Source of the DNA: Chitinophagaceae bacterium
Lineage (GTDB): Bacteria > Bacteroidota > Bacteroidia > Cytophagales > Cytophagaceae
DNA: 38,513 bases
Assembly (NCBI GenBank): GCA_028288365.1
Contig: JAQBNU010000003.1
Coordinates: 1-38,513 of the forward strand
Direction: 5' to 3'
Positions within the stretch are counted from its first letter, which is position 1; each line of letters opens with the position of its first letter. Below the pieces are notes generated by a model, which searched no databases, was not told where the DNA came from, and was given only the letters and a program-made list of their open reading frames with translations. Positions 1 through 9,800 of this stretch are shown here, piece after piece. The position numbers and the translations under genes were made by a program.

Positions 1-650
1 GATTTGCCGTTCAAATCAAAACTCCCTTCTCACCGCAATACAACATTGCGCCCATGCAGGCTTGTGCGGTAATCACCAATCAGGCACCGGCTGAAGTACA
101 GTTTTACCAATGGGGACTGGTTCCTTCATGGTCAATTGATCGTACCACGGCCATGAACATGATCAATGCCCGATCTGAAAGTGTCTATCAAAAAATTCCT
201 TTCAAACACATTGTGAAAAATCAACGATGCCTGGTATTGGCCGATGGTTTTTTCGAATGGAGAAAAGAAGGTAAAAATAAAGTACCCTATCGTTTCAACT
301 TGAATTCGGACGATGCTTTTTCTTTCGCCGGTCTTTGGGACAGCTGGAAGAACGAGGAAAACGGAGACATCGTCAATTCTTTCACCATCATCACGACCGA
401 TGCCAACAAGCTGGTAAAAAATGTGCACGATCGCATGCCGGTGATTTTGCGCAAAGACCTGGAAAAACTATGGATCGCTGAAGACGTGACCGAAAGCCAG
501 GCCAGCAGTTTGTTGAAGGCTTACGAAAGTGATCTCATGTATTCTTACGCCGTACACCGTGCGGTAAACGATGCCCGCAACAATACTCCCGAATGCATAC
601 AGGCTGCCCCACGCTTCTATCCGGGCGAAACCATGAGTTTGTTCGATTAA
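1..650 (+). CDS. SOS response-associated peptidase (SRAP/HMCES/YedK family), 5' end outside window
   Basis: SRAP proteins bind abasic sites in single-stranded DNA and form a protective DNA-protein crosslink through Cys2, then reverse it by self-proteolysis. The reading frame is open from base 3, before the first ATG at 54, and encodes the family segment YNIAP just upstream of that ATG. The gene therefore starts to the left of the window, and the ATG at 54 is internal. Visible family motifs are WGLVPSW, NARSE, the strand RCLVLADGFFEW and VHDRMPVIL, whose His corresponds to the active-site His of YedK. The catalytic Cys2 is not in the window. About 216 residues are present of the usual 220-250. 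The methyltransferase gene at 661 follows after 10 bases on the same strand, so the two may be co-transcribed. Confidence 0.93.
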   Translation, partial: FAVQIKTPFSPQYNIAPMQACAVITNQAPAEVQFYQWGLVPSWSIDRTTAMNMINARSESVYQKIPFKHIVKNQRCLVLADGFFEWRKEGKNKVPYRFNLNSDDAFSFAGLWDSWKNEENGDIVNSFTIITTDANKLVKNVHDRMPVILRKDLEKLWIAEDVTESQASSLLKAYESDLMYSYAVHRAVNDARNNTPECIQAAPRFYPGETMSLFD

Positions 651-660
651 TACTTCTCTC

Positions 661-2061
661 TTGAGTCACTCCCTTCCTGCTGATTTTAAACAAACCATTC
701 TTCATACTTTTGGAGAAGCATTTTGCGATGCCCTTTGTCTATGCCTTGATAGCGGCAAAGGCGAACGCAGTATCCGCCTGAATGCTGATAAATATTCACT
801 CTCTCTTTCTTTACCACTTGTGCCCTGGTATGAAAAAGGTTACCTCGTCAACAGCGATGTTACTTTTGCTTACGATCCATCCTGGCATGCGGGTTTGTAC
901 TATGTACAGGAAGCGGCTTCTATGTTTGTGCAGCAAGCATTGAACAGCACACAGTTTTCAACGGAAAATCCTTTGCTCTGTCTCGACCTCTGTGCAGCAC
1001 CAGGCGGTAAGTCTACGCTGCTCGCTTCCTGGTTGGGAACAAGAGGAACACTGGTTAGTAATGAAATCATTGGAGCGCGCACAGAAATACTAAAAGAGAA
1101 TATCATCAAATGGGGATTAGGCAATAACCTGGTCACCAACAACGATCCTTCACAGTTTGCGGTTTTGGGTGAAGTCTTCGATTTGATTCTTGTTGATGCT
1201 CCCTGCTCGGGAGAAGGCTTGTTTCGAAGGGATACAGCGGCCCGCAACGAATGGTCGCTTCAACAAGTGGGAGTCAACGTAGAACGCCAACAAAGTATTT
1301 TGGCCAATGCCTGGAACTGTTTGAAAGAAGGCGGTTATCTTATTTACAGTACCTGTACCTTCAACAAAGAAGAGAACGAAGGACAAATTGCTTTTCTACA
1401 AGAAACATACGGAGCGGAATTTGTTCCCATCGACATCCAACCGGAGTGGAATGTTTTTCAAACCTGCGCCACAGGAAGTTATCGATTCTTTCCACACCGC
1501 ACACCTGGTGAAGGATTTGCATTGTCTATGTTGCGTAAAACAGCCTCCAGCAACGATGGAAAAGTAAAGTACAAGTCCAAAGCCTTATCGCCTATACAGT
1601 TTCACCGTAAGTTTCCTTTGAGCGATTATTTCGATACGGCAAAAAGTCATACACAATGCTACATGGCCAACGATCAGTACATGGCACTAACCATGCACCA
1701 GGCCGATGTGTGTCAGAATTTGCTTCACTCCCACTACATCAAATACGCCGGTACAGACATTGGTAGTTTCAAGCAAAAGGATTTCATTCCGGCGCATGCT
1801 TTGTCTCAATCCATCTACCTGAAGAAAGAATTTTTTCATGAAGTGGAGTTGAGCTATGAAGAAGCGATTGCCTATTTAAGAAAAGAAAATGTATTACCAG
1901 TTTCATCGTCTGGCAAGGGGTTGCAGCTTGTGAAATACAAAGAAGCTCATTTGGGTTTTATGAAACTGATTTCCGCTACCCGCTCGAATACCTATTATCC
2001 CAATGAATGGAGGATCAGGCAGGCACCAGAGTTGAATGTGCAGGAGAAGTTTGTATTGTAA
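661..2061 (+). CDS. rsmF: RsmF-like rRNA (cytosine-C5) methyltransferase, NOL1/NOP2/Sun family
   Basis: Predicted SAM-dependent m5C methyltransferase acting on 16S rRNA. The SAM-binding motif DLCAAPGGKSTLL lies near residues 109-121, the motif IV catalytic segment DAPCSGEGLFRRD follows, and the second catalytic Cys is in YSTCTFNKEENE. These are the paired cysteines of the Nol1/Nop2/Sun family. The N-terminal GERSIRLN and AGLYYVQEAASM stretches fit RsmF rather than RsmB. The roughly 170-residue C-terminal part fits the RsmF C-terminal RNA-binding domain, and the 466-residue length is normal. The start is TTG, 10 bases after the SRAP stop. No suitable ATG exists before the conserved N-terminal region, so TTG is accepted. 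The exact rRNA target is inferred from the family. Confidence 0.9.
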   Translation: MSHSLPADFKQTILHTFGEAFCDALCLCLDSGKGERSIRLNADKYSLSLSLPLVPWYEKGYLVNSDVTFAYDPSWHAGLYYVQEAASMFVQQALNSTQFSTENPLLCLDLCAAPGGKSTLLASWLGTRGTLVSNEIIGARTEILKENIIKWGLGNNLVTNNDPSQFAVLGEVFDLILVDAPCSGEGLFRRDTAARNEWSLQQVGVNVERQQSILANAWNCLKEGGYLIYSTCTFNKEENEGQIAFLQETYGAEFVPIDIQPEWNVFQTCATGSYRFFPHRTPGEGFALSMLRKTASSNDGKVKYKSKALSPIQFHRKFPLSDYFDTAKSHTQCYMANDQYMALTMHQADVCQNLLHSHYIKYAGTDIGSFKQKDFIPAHALSQSIYLKKEFFHEVELSYEEAIAYLRKENVLPVSSSGKGLQLVKYKEAHLGFMKLISATRSNTYYPNEWRIRQAPELNVQEKFVL

Positions 2062-2485
2062 CAATCCTTCAAATGATTCTCAATATGATGATCTGTTTAT
2101 TTTTATCCTAATTCCATATCTGTCACAACAACAGTTGCCTGTTTGAGCATATCATTCTCTCTGATTAGATTTTTTTGGAGCAGTACATCTTCAGTTCATT
2201 GCAATGATAGCGGAGATTCACATGCATATGATCATTGAATGAGAGGAATAGTACACCTCGTCCATTCTATATTATGGTTAAGAATGTTGGAATGGTGCGA
2301 ACTTAAGTTACCTTGTCTCGCCTATCTGGATTCTTCACACCCAACTTGTTGGACTGCTTTTGTAAAAGCAACGTAATGTTTTCCTCATTTTTTTTGATTA
2401 AGCCATGCAAGGACCTATAAATGGGATATCCCATCGAGCCATTTCTAATACATTCAATAAATCAGACATTTTGGCCAGATAAAAC
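2062..2485. other. Intergenic region without a gene, with two palindromes
   Basis: No convincing ORF or RNA gene was found here and no terminator is evident after the methyltransferase. Two perfect palindromes are present: a 10-base AACTTAAGTT at 2300-2309 and a 14-base palindrome at 2421-2434. The second lies about 50 bases before the histidine kinase start and is listed separately as a possible operator. Confidence 0.5.
2421..2434. promoter_or_regulatory. 14-bp perfect palindrome upstream of the histidine kinase gene
   Basis: ATGGGATATCCCAT is fully self-complementary and lies 51 bases before the kinase ATG. Its position suits a repressor or activator site for the two-gene signalling operon, but it could be chance. 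There is no U-tract after it, so it is not a terminator. The operator role is inference. Confidence 0.3.
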
Positions 2486-3865
2486 ATGGAGAAAAGAGAA
2501 AAAGAAGATCAGCTCATCATCGCTAATAAAGAATTGCTCTTTCAAAAGAAAGAAATAAAAAAACTGTCTAGTGAACTAATCGTTGCTCATAAAGCAATTG
2601 ATTTTCAAAACGAAGAAAAAGAAAAACGAGATTTAGCATTAGCAGCCTCCACCACTGTTGATATTAATGAACGTAAAAAAGATGAAGAGTATGTCGGACA
2701 TCTAGCTGCCATCGTGGAATCATCTGATGACGCCATCATCAGTAAATCCCTGGATGGAACAATAAAAAGTTGGAACAAAGCCGGTGAAAAAATGTTTGGA
2801 TATACGTCCAAAGAAATCGTAGGTAAACATATTTCCTTAATCATTCCAGTGGAATACATGAATGAGGAAAAAAAAATTCTAGAACGCATATGCAATAATG
2901 AAATTACAGACCATTACGAAACCGTACGCAAAAAGAAAAATGGGGAACAATTTTACGTTTCACTTACCGTATCTCCGTTGAAAGACCGTACAGGCAATAT
3001 TATCGGCATTTGCAAAATTGCTCGTGACATTACTTCGCGTAAGAAATCCGAAGCAGATCTTATTTGCGCCAACAAAGAACTTCTTTTTCAAAACGAAGAA
3101 AAAGAAGATCGTGCTGCAGAGTTAATTATAGCTAACAAAGAACTGGCCTTCCAGAATGAAGAAAAAGAAAAACGGGCTGTCGAGTTGATCGTAGCCAATA
3201 AGGAACTTGAGCAACTTACCTATATAGCATCACATGATCTTCAGGAACCGCTGCGTACGATTTCAAATTACATGCAAGTCTTCGAAGAAGACTACCTGGG
3301 CCAATTAGATGACAATGCTCATAAATATATTCGTTCCATTAGTGCCGCTTCAAACAGGATGCGCATACTCATTCAAGCACTTCTGGACTTCTCTCGTTTA
3401 GGGCGTGATAAGAAGTTAGTGACCGTTGATTGCAATCATTTAATTGCTGATGTGATGGCAGACCTGCATACCGTCATTAAAAATTCAGATGCTATTATTG
3501 AAGTTTCGGAAATGCCAATATTAAACATCTATGAAGTAGAAATTGGTCAACTGTTTCAAAACCTTATTATAAACGCCATCAAATTTCAAAAAGAAGGCAT
3601 TCAACCTCAAATTCAAATTTGCTCTAAGAACGTAAACGGAATCTGGCAATTTTCAATACGTGACAACGGCATCGGCGTTGAACCTGCTTACTTTCAAAGA
3701 GTATTTGATATTTTCCAACGCTTGCATATCGGTGATCAATACCAAGGTTATGGAATAGGATTAGCCAATTGCAAAAAAATCGTAGATCTCCATCACGGAA
3801 AAATTTGGATCGAGTCGACGTTAGGAAATGGAACCACAGTTAATTTTACAATTTCTAATTTATAG
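2486..3865 (+). CDS. Cytoplasmic PAS-domain sensor histidine kinase with 21-residue coiled-coil repeats
   Basis: Two-component sensor kinase. From the N-terminus: coiled coil (1-60), PAS domain with C-terminal PAC part (about 70-190, ending [11 protein letters not shown]), a second coiled coil (190-245), HisKA with phospho-acceptor His250 in [12 protein letters not shown], and HATPase_c with N box [10 protein letters not shown]1 DNGIGVEP, F box FDIFQRL and G2 [13 protein letters not shown]. No signal peptide or membrane segment is seen, so it should be soluble and sense through PAS. The unit [20 protein letters not shown] recurs at exact 21-residue (three-heptad) spacing: ANKEL-type cores begin at residues 13, 34, 195, 216 and 237, flanking the PAS on both sides. 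An in-frame TAA lies one codon before the ATG, which fixes the start. The receiver gene follows after 2 bases. The signal is unknown. Confidence 0.93.
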   Translation: MEKREKEDQLIIANKELLFQKKEIKKLSSELIVAHKAIDFQNEEKEKRDLALAASTTVDINERKKDEEYVGHLAAIVESSDDAIISKSLDGTIKSWNKAGEKMFGYTSKEIVGKHISLIIPVEYMNEEKKILERICNNEITDHYETVRKKKNGEQFYVSLTVSPLKDRTGNIIGICKIARDITSRKKSEADLICANKELLFQNEEKEDRAAELIIANKELAFQNEEKEKRAVELIVANKELEQLTYIASHDLQEPLRTISNYMQVFEEDYLGQLDDNAHKYIRSISAASNRMRILIQALLDFSRLGRDKKLVTVDCNHLIADVMADLHTVIKNSDAIIEVSEMPILNIYEVEIGQLFQNLIINAIKFQKEGIQPQIQICSKNVNGIWQFSIRDNGIGVEPAYFQRVFDIFQRLHIGDQYQGYGIGLANCKKIVDLHHGKIWIESTLGNGTTVNFTISNL

Positions 3866-3867
3866 TT

Positions 3868-4272
3868 ATGAACAAAAAGTTAAAATGTATCATGCTGGTT
3901 GATGACAATGCCGATGACAATTTTTACCATGAGAGAGTGATAAAAAAGAATGATGCCACCGATATTGTCGTTACCAAGCAAACAGCATTGGATGCATTGA
4001 ACTATTTAAAATCAAAAAAAAATGATGACGTGCATCCCGATCTGATTTTTCTGGACATTAACATGCCCGGTATGAACGGATGGGAATTTCTTGAGGAGTA
4101 CAGTAAGTTGGATAAACAATTTCAGAGTCGTGCCATTGTGGTCATGCTCACCACCTCAGATAACCCTGATGATAAGATGAAAGCAAAGGCATCGAATATA
4201 GCTGCTGAGTTTAAAACAAAACCATTAACCCCTATCATGCTGGAAGAAATTATTAGCAAATATTTTAAATAA
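3868..4272 (+). CDS. Single-domain response regulator (CheY/Rcp1-like receiver)
   Basis: A stand-alone receiver of 134 residues, expected to accept phosphate from the kinase encoded 2 bases upstream. The acidic pocket is in LVDDNADDN (residues 10-18), the phospho-acceptor is Asp63 in [11 protein letters not shown], the switch Thr is in MLTTS (about 95), and the conserved Lys is Lys118 in FKTKPLT. No output domain follows, so it acts by protein contact or as a phosphorelay intermediate. The DDNADDN start and the loop before Asp63 resemble Rcp1-type regulators that partner phytochrome-like or PAS kinases. It ends 25 bases from the convergent TPR gene, with no terminator visible between them. 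Confidence 0.93.
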   Translation: MNKKLKCIMLVDDNADDNFYHERVIKKNDATDIVVTKQTALDALNYLKSKKNDDVHPDLIFLDINMPGMNGWEFLEEYSKLDKQFQSRAIVVMLTTSDNPDDKMKAKASNIAAEFKTKPLTPIMLEEIISKYFK

Positions 4273-4297
4273 AAAAAGTGAATGAAATCATCTTTAA

Positions 4298-5185
4298 CTA
4301 CTTCTTATTCTTCGTCTGCTGCGCCTTAGCCAGGTCTTGCACCGCACCTTGTGAATCTCCCATTTTCTCTTTCGCTACAGCCCTGTAGGTATAAGCTATG
4401 GAGAGATTCGGATCGAGTTTGATGGCTTCTGTATAATCTTGCGCCGCACCGTAATAATCCTGTAATTGTTTTTTAACCACTCCGCGAGTCAGGTAAAAAT
4501 CAGGTACGTTAGGATTGAGTGAAATGGATTTTGTAGCATCTACCAAAGCACCGTTAAGGTCCTTCAATTTTTCTTTTGTTTTGGCTTGTCCCCAGTAGGC
4601 ATATACATAGTTCGCATCGACTTCCAAGGTTTTCATGTAGCTTTTCAATGCGGCATTGTATTCTTTCAACATGAATTCTGACTCTGCCAAATCGTAATAA
4701 AAACTTGGGATGTTAGGACTCAATTCAATCGCTTTGTTGTAATCTTTTTTAGCACCTACAAAATCATTTTGTATATACTTCACTTCCCCCCTGTAATCGT
4801 AGTACTTCGCCACATTGCTATTGATGGTAATGGCCTTATCGTAATCTTTGATCGCTGCACTATAGTCTTTGGTAAACTGTTCTGCATGACCACGGCTAAA
4901 ATACAGATCTGCATCGTTGGTCTGTAACTTGATGGCTTTGTTGTAATCACGTATAGCGGCATAATAATCATTCAGACGCTCAAAAGTATTGGCACGGCTT
5001 ATATAGGCCGCGACATATTTGGGATCCAATTCAATGGCTTTACCAAAATCATCCGCTGCACCCCGGTAATTTTTAATCTTTACTTTGATGGTACCACTAG
5101 AAAAAAAAGCGCCCGCTGTCTGAGCGTATGTTGTATGCAAGATGAAGGATAGCAGGAATGAAAGAATATAAAAACGGCAATTCAT
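4298..5185 (-). CDS. Exported tetratricopeptide repeat protein
   Basis: A 295-residue protein with an N-terminal signal peptide (hydrophobic run ILSFLLSFILHTTYAQ, cleavage likely after YAQ), then about eight consecutive TPR units of roughly 34 residues from residue 28 to the end. The units show the TPR pattern, for example YISRANTFERLNDYYAAIRD and AAQDYTEAIKLDPN. TPR arrays are protein-binding scaffolds. This one is expected in the periplasm or on the cell envelope. No catalytic domain is present and the partner is unknown. The gene is monocistronic in this window, convergent with the response regulator and separated by over 500 bases from the next upstream gene. Confidence 0.9.
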   Translation of the reverse strand: MNCRFYILSFLLSFILHTTYAQTAGAFFSSGTIKVKIKNYRGAADDFGKAIELDPKYVAAYISRANTFERLNDYYAAIRDYNKAIKLQTNDADLYFSRGHAEQFTKDYSAAIKDYDKAITINSNVAKYYDYRGEVKYIQNDFVGAKKDYNKAIELSPNIPSFYYDLAESEFMLKEYNAALKSYMKTLEVDANYVYAYWGQAKTKEKLKDLNGALVDATKSISLNPNVPDFYLTRGVVKKQLQDYYGAAQDYTEAIKLDPNLSIAYTYRAVAKEKMGDSQGAVQDLAKAQQTKNKK

Positions 5186-5459
5186 GTATTAGTTATTTAT
5201 AAAGACGACAAGTATAACCCCCCTTTCCCCCAAAAGAGCTTATATGAAGATGACAAAAATTAGCAAAAAAACCTATCGTTACTTCTCGACAAGTTTAGGC
5301 TCAGTGCTTTATTTTTTCCAATGAAAACATTTACATTTTATCTCAGGCGAAATAGTCTTTGCAAGTTCTTTATGCCTCAAAGATTAAATAATCTATGATA
5401 ACATGAAGTCGACGCATAGACCAACTGTACAGGAAACATATAGATGAGAAAAGGACAGC

Positions 5460-5490
5460 AAAAAAAGGACTCTCTACCATTAGAAAGTCC
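5460..5490 (-). terminator. Intrinsic terminator, minus strand
   Basis: On the minus strand, GGACTTTCT and AGAGAGTCC form a 9-bp stem (one G-U pair) with a 6-base loop, followed directly by seven T (5466 down to 5460). It would end transcripts coming from the 5729-6673 gene or from a small RNA starting near 5600. Confidence 0.75.
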
Positions 5491-5600
5491 CTGGTGAATC
5501 ACTAATTCCCATCTGCAGCATGCACTGACAGATGGTTCCATGAGTAGTTTCTCAGCTGGTTCAATTGTACCCCTTAACAGATTCCCCAAATACTTTATAG
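5460..5600 (-). ncRNA. Candidate structured small RNA (or long 3' UTR) ending in an intrinsic terminator
   Basis: On the minus strand this segment contains, in order, a short hairpin TGAG/CTCA, a strong hairpin with arms CCATCTG/CAGATGG (extended inside by CAG/CTG), and a 9-bp terminator hairpin followed by seven U. The nearest upstream gene on this strand stops at 5729, so the segment is either its unusually long 3' UTR or an independent small RNA. I do not recognise it as 6S, tmRNA, SRP or RNase P RNA. No clear promoter was found; a weak TATTTG lies near 5588-5600. Confidence 0.35.
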
Positions 5601-5728
5601 AAAATATGATGCCATTTGACTCAGGTTAAAAAAACACATCTTTTTTCTTTTTCAACGGCAAAAATTCCCCGTTCAATAGAAATTAATCCGCAGGAAAAGT
5701 CTGCTTATACAGGCAATAAAAAATGTCG

Positions 5729-6673
5729 TTATTGAATGACGAATTCCCACTCGCTGCTCTGCGGTCCCACATTACCGGAAGGATCTACAGCTTCCACTCT
5801 CCAAAATACGGTATCTGAAGATAATCCAACATAAGGATAACTATCTACCGAAGAACTTACTTTATTCTCCGAAGACGTGCTGCCATATTTGATGTAGATG
5901 TTATAGGATGCCGCATCAGCACCTAAACTTTGCCATTCTAAATTACCTGTTGTGGTATTGAGATCGGTTGTATTGTTGAGCGGTTTCGTCTGCACCACCA
6001 GAGCCGGAGGAATCGTGTCGTAGGTAAATGAATAAACGGTAGACCATAGACTTGTATCTGTGCTATTGTATGCTCTCACTCTCCAATAATAAAAACCCTG
6101 GTTCTTAAGTGGAATTTTACAATCCGTAGTGGTAGAGGTCGTGTCTTTGTACAAGGAACCAGTAAACGAATTCGCTGTATTGACCTGTATTTCATAACCT
6201 GTTTCTCCGTACAAGTGATGCCAATACAAATGGGTGATCGAATCTTTTGAATAGCCCTGGTTGACCGGTAAAGTTAAAAGTACAGTCGATATCTCCAAGG
6301 GTTGTACCAGGATGGTAAAGGTAGAAGACGTGAATGCTGTATGAGAAATACCGTTGCGTGCATTGATTTTCCATTCATAATCACCCGGATCTAGCGTATA
6401 GACGAATGTATTACTGTTATTAATGACAATGGTATCAACAAGTGCGGTGTCTGCAGATACTGCCTGAATGATCAATTGATAAGATACGGCGCCGTCTACT
6501 TTAGACCAGGCAAAAGTTTGTGTATAGCCCTGCAGCGATCCGGATTGCGGAGTGAGTATCGTTACATTTTGACTTCCGACATCATCGATTTTATGCGGCT
6601 TGCAGGTACTCATTACAAACAGAAGCAGCAAACAACAAACGATACCGAAGTAATACTTAACTTCTTTTTTCAT
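5729..6673 (-). CDS. Probable lipoprotein with three fibronectin type III-like domains
   Basis: A 314-residue envelope protein. The N-terminus has a lysine-containing start and a hydrophobic run ending FVMSTC. The Cys fits a Bacteroidota lipoprotein, although Thr at -1 and Met at -3 make the lipobox imperfect. Three beta-sandwich units follow at about 37-122, 127-223 and 227-314. Each has the FN3-like pattern of a Trp-containing strand (FAWSKVDGAVSYQL, LYWHHLYGETGYEIQV, LEWQSLGADAASYNIY) and a closing YEWKINA, YYWRVRA or VFWRVEA strand. Such proteins usually bind carbohydrate or protein at the surface, and no enzyme domain is present. It is divergent from the WD40-caspase gene across 169 bases. 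Confidence 0.8.
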   Translation of the reverse strand: MKKEVKYYFGIVCCLLLLFVMSTCKPHKIDDVGSQNVTILTPQSGSLQGYTQTFAWSKVDGAVSYQLIIQAVSADTALVDTIVINNSNTFVYTLDPGDYEWKINARNGISHTAFTSSTFTILVQPLEISTVLLTLPVNQGYSKDSITHLYWHHLYGETGYEIQVNTANSFTGSLYKDTTSTTTDCKIPLKNQGFYYWRVRAYNSTDTSLWSTVYSFTYDTIPPALVVQTKPLNNTTDLNTTTGNLEWQSLGADAASYNIYIKYGSTSSENKVSSSVDSYPYVGLSSDTVFWRVEAVDPSGNVGPQSSEWEFVIQ

Positions 6674-6842
6674 AAATGAGGCGGAGTATGGAGGAAACGA
6701 ACAGGCAAAGCCTTCTTCTTTTAGTCTTCTTAACTTTCAGAACAACCTTATATTGCGGAATAAGTTGATTTATTTTTTGATAAAATACAACATCCCACGG
6801 TATTATTCCTTTTTCCGTATCTTAGTTTATTGATACGATCTC

Positions 6843-9800
6843 ATGAAAACTATTTTATTCTTCTCTCTCCTTTTCGTTATCCAACAACTGGTGTTTGCGC
6901 AAAAAAACGGATTGGAAACCGTGATCCAAAAGGGACATAATGCCTCTGTCAAAGCTGTAGCACTGAGTCCGGATGGGCAGTACCTCATCACCGGTAGCAG
7001 AGATAAATCAGCCAAACTCTGGAACGTAGCATCAGGACTGGAACTGCGCTCTTACATCGGACATACGCACACCATCAACAGCGTACAATTCAGTCCCAAC
7101 GGAAAGTACCTGGCTACCAGCAGCGCCGACAATACAGCCAGACTGTGGGATGTATTGACGGGTAAAGAACTGTTTAGTACACCTGTGGAAAACAAATACA
7201 TGACAGACATAGCCTTCAGCAGCGACAATAAATTATTTGCAAGTGCGGGCTACGATGACAAAGTAAAAATCTGGAACATCTCTTCTTTCCAATTGGTAAA
7301 AGAAATTGAAAGCAACGGAGATCAGGGTTCGGGCTATGGTGTCAACCTGGCATTTAGTGCCGATGGCAAATGGTTGGCAATAGGTGAAGACAACAAAACA
7401 GTCAAAGTATACGAAACCGCCAACTGGCAACTCGTCTATACCTTCGCTCCTACAGAAGGCTGGTGTGGTGGTTGCGGTACGCTGGTCAACTTTAGCCACA
7501 ACAGCAAGTACTTGTTAAAGTTATCACACAACAGCAACGTAGAACAATACGACATGCAAACTGGTAAATTGGTACAAGCATACGGTGCGCCATTTGATGC
7601 GGTGACAGGTTTAGCCTTTGATTCTACTGACCAGATAATCCTTGGAGCTTCGGATAAATCTCTTTTTATCTGGAACAATAACGACACAACGGCTATACAC
7701 ACTTATGCCTTCGAAGAAGAAATGACCGAAGTGATCTTTGGGAAAAACAGTGCTGAACTTTTCATTGCCAAAAGCAACAACACCGCAGTAGCTTTGTCTT
7801 TAGCTACAGGAGAAAAAACAAAAACGTATACCGGTGTACTCAACGATACTGACAAAGGCGGCATTACGTATGATCCGGATAACTATTGGGACTCATACAT
7901 AGCCAAGTACATCCGCTTGAAGAACAACGTCCTTATTAGCCCCGACGGCAAACGATTGCTAAAAGGTAAATTAGGAACCAAAGTCAAATGCTGGGACATA
8001 GCTACCGGAGAAACGGTGATCGAATACCTTGGTCATGAGAAAGCGGTGATCTCTTATGCTTATACGGCAGATGGTAAAAATCTCATCACTGGTGACGGTG
8101 CAGGAAAAATGATTTACTGGGACGCCGTCTCAGGTAAAGCCATTCGCAAATTTGAGGCGCATCGTGAACCGTTGTTTGAAGTAAAAATAAATCCCGCTGG
8201 TACAGAAATCGCTACAGCCAGTTGGGACGCTACCGTCAGCATTTGGGACATCAACAGCGGCAAACAATTGTCGGAGATCGACATGAAAAACAATTCTGCT
8301 TTCTCGCTGGCTTATACACCAGACGGTTTGTATTTCGTGACCGGTCGTTTTGACAAATCGCTGGAACTTTGGGAACCCGATAGCAAAACTGTTGTTCGCA
8401 ATTTCATCGGACACAGCGATGTGGTTTCTACTATCCTGTTTGGGAATGATCCTAAACTCATGCTCACTTCTTCCTGGGATGGTACTGCGCGCATCTGGGA
8501 CATCACCACAGGCATGATGGTCAAAAAATTCAAAGGACATACAGGAGCCTTGCATACTGCGATCTACAGCTTCGATAATAAATCTGTCCTTACAGCCGGC
8601 GACGACCGAAGCATACGCATCTGGGACATTGCTTCCGGCAAAGTCATCAAAACACTGGAAGGACATCAGGCCGAAGTGACTTCTCTTAATCTTTCTAAAG
8701 ACGGTAAACTATTGATCTCTGCCAGTCTCGACGGTGTCATTAAAATCTGGAACCTCGAAAAAGGACAAGAGTTCTATGAACATATTCACATTGGCAACAA
8801 CGACTGGATGGCGAAAACAAAAGAAGGATATTTCAATGCCACAGACGGTGCACGCAATGCCATACACTTTGTGAAAGGCATGAACAGTTATGGTGCGGAT
8901 CAGTTCTTCGAAGAATTTTACAGACCAGATTTATTACCAACCCTCTATAAGAACAGAGGTGAAACAGGCGCACTACCCAATATCGACAGCAAGCTTTCCA
9001 GTTCTCCACCGCCTACAATCAAGATATCCAGCGTAGCTACTGAAAATAAAAACGAAGTGGAACTCTATGTAAAGATCATGGACAATGGCGGTGGTGTAGC
9101 GGAACTAAAAATCAGTCAGAACGGAAAACAATTATCACTCAACGAAAAAGAACTCACTTTCCCTACTCAATCCGGAAAGTCCACGATCTATACGCAGCGC
9201 GTCACCCTCATCGGAGGACATAATGTTTTCTCCGCTACCGCACTCAGCAAGGGCCGCATGGAATCTGCTCCTGTTGAATGCAACGTCGTGTCGAATGTAT
9301 TGGAAAAAAATTCTACCTGTTATATTTTATCCATCGGTATCGATGAATATAAAAACGCAAAAATGACACTCAACTATGCCAAGGAAGATGCAGAATCATT
9401 TAGTAAAGCGATAGAAGAACACAGTGGCAAACTGTTTAGCAAAGTGGAAGTACATTCTTTGTACGACAAAGAAGCCAGCAGACAAAACATTTTGCAGCAA
9501 CTCGATGAACTGATTGCCAAAGCACAAGTGCACGACGTATTTATCTTTTACTACGCCGGACATGGAAGCATGGTAGACAATCGTTTCTTTTTCATTCCAT
9601 CCGAATGCACACGTCTGTATGATCTTGACAACCTCAGCAGCGAAGCGCTGGAAGCCTCTGTTGTACAACAAAAGATGAAGCACATCAAAGCCTTGAAACA
9701 AATCATCATCATGGATGCCTGTCAATCCGGTGCTTCCGTGGAATTGCTGGCCATGCGAGGAGCGGCAGAAGAAAAAGCCATTGCACAATTGTCGCGCAGC

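Larger units (their letters stand above)
5186..5728. other. 540-base intergenic region holding a terminator and a possible small RNA
   Basis: The left part (5186-5400) is AT-rich upstream sequence of the TPR gene. The middle (5460-5600) holds a strong minus-strand terminator preceded by further hairpins, listed separately as a candidate ncRNA. The right part (5600-5728) is AT-rich with homopolymer runs just downstream of the fibronectin-like lipoprotein gene. A 70-codon minus-strand ORF at 5377-5589 runs straight through the terminator and is not accepted as a gene. Confidence 0.5.

Noticed and set aside
5377-5589. 70-codon minus-strand ORF in the intergenic region
   Set aside because: It reads through a strong minus-strand terminator and other hairpins, has no recognisable domain, and its composition does not look like a protein gene.
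8130-8666. 178-codon antisense ORF within the WD40-caspase gene
   Set aside because: A shadow created by the repetitive WD40 coding sequence; no family match by eye.
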